From Pelecanus crispus (taxonomy: Eukaryota; Chordata; Aves; Pelecaniformes; Pelecanidae), in the NCBI RefSeq assembly GCF_030463565.1, contig NC_134675.1, positions 13,909,862-13,973,861 of the forward strand: a stretch of 64,000 nucleotides of DNA, in the 5' to 3' direction. Positions 60,955 to 64,000 of the stretch are shown piece after piece (position 1 is the first letter of the stretch; every line of letters begins with the position of its first letter). The notes under the pieces are model-generated. The model searched no databases. It worked only from the letters and a program-made list of their open reading frames with translations, and had not been told where the DNA came from. Position numbers and translations under genes: made by a program.

Positions 60955-61678
60955 TTCAACAGGTGAATGCCTGGCTGCATAGCTGGTGCCACACTCAAGG
61001 TTTTGGCTTCTATGATCATCACCTTTGAGAAGCCGGGTCTGTTGGGAGCTGATGGGATTCACCTGACCAAGTGGGGCAGGAAGGTCTTTGCCAACAAGCT
61101 GGTCAGGCTTATAAGGAGAGCTTTCAGGCACACTTATAAGGAGAGCTTTAAACTAGGTTTATCAGGGGAAAGGGATAGAGTTTTGAGTAATAGAGAAGAG
61201 CCAGGGGCTGCTGATGTATTAGGAACAGACAGGGAAACACCTGTGAAAAGCCTCAAAGGAATTAGGGTGTGTTACTCTAAAAAGGTGACACAGTTGACAG
61301 CCCAACTGAAGTACCTCTATACCAATGCATGCAGCATGGGTAACAAACAGGAGCTGGAAGTCACTGTGCAGCTAGAAAGCTATGATCTAATTGCTGTCAT
61401 TGAAACGTGGTGGGATGAATCACACGCCTGGAGCGCTGCAATTGATGGCTATAAACTGTTCAGAAGGGACAGGCAAGGAAGGAGGGGCAGGGGGGTTGTC
61501 CTCCATGTAAAAGAGTGGATTGACTGCACAGAGCTGTCTTTGAAAAACAGTGATAAACAGGTTGAGAGCTTATGGGTAAAAATTAGGGGCCAAGCCAACA
61601 AAGGAAACCTCATGGTTGGTGTTTACTACAGGCCACCTGATCAAGGGGAGCCTGTTGACAAAGCATTCTTATTTCAAG
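60955..61678 (+). mobile_element. CR1 fragment: ORF1 end and ORF2 endonuclease start
   Basis: The frame 60967-61761 runs through the end of ORF1 (Asp-Gly-Ile-His-Leu-Thr-Lys-Trp-Gly near 61050) and into the ORF2 endonuclease (Ile-Glu-Thr-Trp-Trp-Asp near 61400, Gly-Val-Tyr-Tyr-Arg-Pro-Pro-Asp near 61617) without a stop, because the ORF1 stop has been lost or shifted. It is cut at about 61678. Both ends of the CR1 are missing. Confidence 0.9.
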
Positions 61679-62392
61679 GAATCACAAACTTCTGTGGACC
61701 TGAACAAATATCTGTTGCTTTTAATGGAACACTTTCTTGCCAGAAGAGTAACCCTTTTTGATTTGGTGTTCAATCAGTATGGAAAATCTTACTGACCTAA
61801 TTCTGCTTTCATTTTCTGTTCTCTTGAGGACACTAAATGAGTCTCCTGCAGTTAATACAGTATTACATCCATTTTGTTTTTTTCAGGAATTTTAGAATCT
61901 TGTATCAGACTGTCTACTGTGCCTTACTGATGTTAAGACAAAACTGAGCAGCACTTAAAATTACTAAGTTCAAATAAAAAAAAAATTAAAAATCAATTTT
62001 AAATCAGTTCTGAACATAATATTTTTGATGAAATTCTAATGTACCCTAATGCTTTCTGATGCATTGACCCAAATACATATATATGCAATATGGACCTTTG
62101 TTCTTTCTATTGCATTCTTGCTGTCATGTATGTGCAGATGCACTTTGCACAAAGTGGTGTCAATAGGGGTATTTCTACTTTTGTTATCAGTTAATGTATG
62201 TATAATTCTCCATATCCTTGGAGAAACAGGTAGTGAGGGGGGAGGGAAGCATTCCTTAGGAGATTCATTTTTACTCTTTGCAGTCCTATATCCCTGCTAT
62301 CCCATGGAAAGGTTATTTTAAGGTCTTTTAACTAGGACATCTGCCTTGCTCTCACTGAGGGCAGATTACCAACTTTGGTTTACAATGTCATA
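61679..62392. other. SMARCA2 intron, unassigned
   Basis: No repeat or exon seen. The frame at 62049-62321 is Leu/Cys-rich but without context. Confidence 0.45.
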
Positions 62393-63036
62393 TGCTTCTT
62401 TTGATGCAGCCCAGGATATGGTTGGCTTTCTAGGCTGCGAGCACACATTGCTGGTTCATGTCCAGCTTTTCACCCACCACTACCCTTCTCTGCAGGGCTG
62501 CTCTCAATCCCTTCATCCCCCAGCCTGTATTGATATCGGGGGATGCCCCAATCCAGGTGCAGGACCTTGCACTTGGCCTTGTTGAACCTCATGAGGTTCA
62601 CATGGGCCCACTTCTTGAGCTTGTCCAGGTCCCTCTGAATGGCATCCCATCCCTCAGGCATGTCAACCACACCACTCAGCTTGGTGTCATCTGCAAATTT
62701 GCTGAGAGTGCACTCGATCTCACTGTCTATGTCATTGATGAAGATATTAAACAGTATTGGTCCCAATACAGACCCCTGAGGGACACCACTTGTCACTGAT
62801 CTCCATGTGGACATCGAGCCGTTGACCACTACCCTCTGGATGCGACCATCCAGCCAATTCCTTATCCACCAAACAGTCCACCCATCAAATCCATATCTCC
62901 CCAATTTAGGGAGAAGGATGTTGTGGGGGACTGTGTCAAAGGCCTTGCAGAAGTCTGGGTAGATGACATCCATAGCTCTTCCCTTGTCCACTGATGTAGT
63001 CACTCCATCATAGAAGGCCACTAGGTTGTTCAGGCA
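62393..63036 (-). mobile_element. CR1 RT segment, inverted part
   Basis: Reverse-strand CR1 RT frame (63066-62470) with Val-Pro-Gln-Gly-Ser-Val-Leu-Gly-Pro and Phe-Ala-Asp-Asp-Thr-Lys. Read on its own strand it ends at AAAAGAAGC (62393). It abuts a plus-strand CR1 3' end. Confidence 0.93.
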
Positions 63037-63470
63037 AGATGATTGAGGGACTGGAGCACCTTTCATATGAGGAGAGGCTGAGAGAGCTTTGACTCTTCAG
63101 CCTGAAGAAGGCTCAGGGGGGATCTTATCAATGTGTTTAAATACTTGATGGGAGGGAGTAATGAAGAAGAGGGAGCCAGACTCTTCTCAGTAGTGTTCAG
63201 TGACAGGACAAGAGGTAATGGGCACAAATTAAAACAGATGAAATTCCATCCGCCCCCCCCCCAAAAATACTTTTTTACTGTGAGGGTGGTCAAACACTGG
63301 ACCAGGTTGCCCATAGAGGTTGTGGAGTCTCCATCCTTGGAGATATTTAAAATGTGACTGGACACAGTCCTAGGCAACTTGCTCTAGGTAACCTTGCTTG
63401 AGCAGGGTGGTTGGACTAGCTGATTTCAAGAGGTCCCTTCCAACCTGAATGATTATGTGATTCTGTGAAA
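63037..63470 (+). mobile_element. CR1 3' end, sense part of inverted insertion
   Basis: Plus-strand CR1 from ATGATTGAGGGACTGGAGC to the 3' UTR (GGTCCCTTCCAACCTGAATG) and a GATTATGTGATTCTGTG tail. Together with 62393-63036 it forms a head-to-head pair. Confidence 0.93.
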
Positions 63471-64000
63471 TAGAATTTATTTTTAAGATTAGAAAAACTG
63501 GTAGCATTTTATTTTAATGTACTTAAGGTCTGTAAAATCAACAAGTTCTTAAAATGAAAACAGGATAAAATGCAGAAACGCCTATTAAAAAAATAAACTA
63601 TTAAATTGAATAAGAGATAGCAGGTTATATGAGGAAACCTGGAATGCTGGAGAAAAACTCAGATAGAAAAAATGGAATAATATATTAAGTAAGTTTTCTT
63701 TGTTAGTACCTAGGAAGACTGAAAATATATTATTCTTGAGGTTTGGGTAGGAGTACTGTTATAGAACGGGTATGTGTCTGCAGCTTTAAAAAAGAATTAT
63801 ATTTTCCTTTTCAGAGTGCACATTCCTCAGTATGCATGTAGTTATTGTGAAATATTAATATTTTGATCTGTTAGCAAGTTATTTATCAGGATTTATAAAT
63901 TATATGGTTATGCTAATAATGGATTTCTTATGTTTAGTCTATTATAGTGGATAGGAGATAAGTAACTTTAACTGTGAACTTCTCTGTAGAAATGAGTAGG
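63471..64000. other. SMARCA2 intron 6, right edge
   Basis: AT-rich, nothing recognised. Confidence 0.5.

Overview
The window comes from a bird genome and carries the 5' coding part of SMARCA2 (BRM, a SWI/SNF chromatin-remodelling ATPase) on the + strand. Five consecutive coding exons (34719-34943, 41462-41585, 55280-55609, 56987-57088, 58219-58468) splice in frame into about 343 codons: the Gly/Pro-rich N-terminus, the QLQ region and the start of the segment before the HSA domain. The ATPase, HSA and bromodomain exons lie beyond the right edge. The avian assignment rests on the many CR1 LINEs with typical (ATTCTATG)-like 3' ends and on bird-type LTRs and ERVs.

Layout. 1-5.1 kb: env-bearing ERV remnant with LTR, an ERVL-like protease/LTR chimera, a CR1, and a second LTR of the first family. 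5.1-10.2 kb: reverse-strand CR1 and a degraded reverse-strand ERV (gag, protease, RT, RNase H) split by a CR1. 11.3-18.5 kb: two CR1 elements in series, the first split by a solo LTR, the second keeping its 5' end with tandem promoter-like units. 18.5-23.65 kb: repeat-poor unique DNA. 23.66-28.75 kb: an ERVL-like provirus with 5' LTR, tRNA-Lys primer site, gag, pro, RT, RNase H and integrase start, all inactivated. 28.7-34.6 kb: a patchwork of LTR and CR1 pieces ending about 100 bp before exon 2. 34.7-64 kb: SMARCA2 exons and introns, the introns carrying CR1s and six complete or nearly complete LTRs.

By my tally roughly 38 of 64 kb is recognisable transposable element, far above the usual bird level (about a tenth). 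SMARCA2 is Z-linked in birds, so this may be a repeat-rich part of the Z or a W-linked copy; sequence alone cannot decide.

The only host gene I can support is SMARCA2. All other long reading frames are CR1 or ERV remnants or chance frames. I found no tRNA, rRNA or CRISPR, and I could not identify SMARCA2 exon 1. LTR and CR1 ends were placed by eye from comparisons between copies; the solo LTR ends supported by target-site duplications are base-accurate, the others are good to about 10-50 bp.
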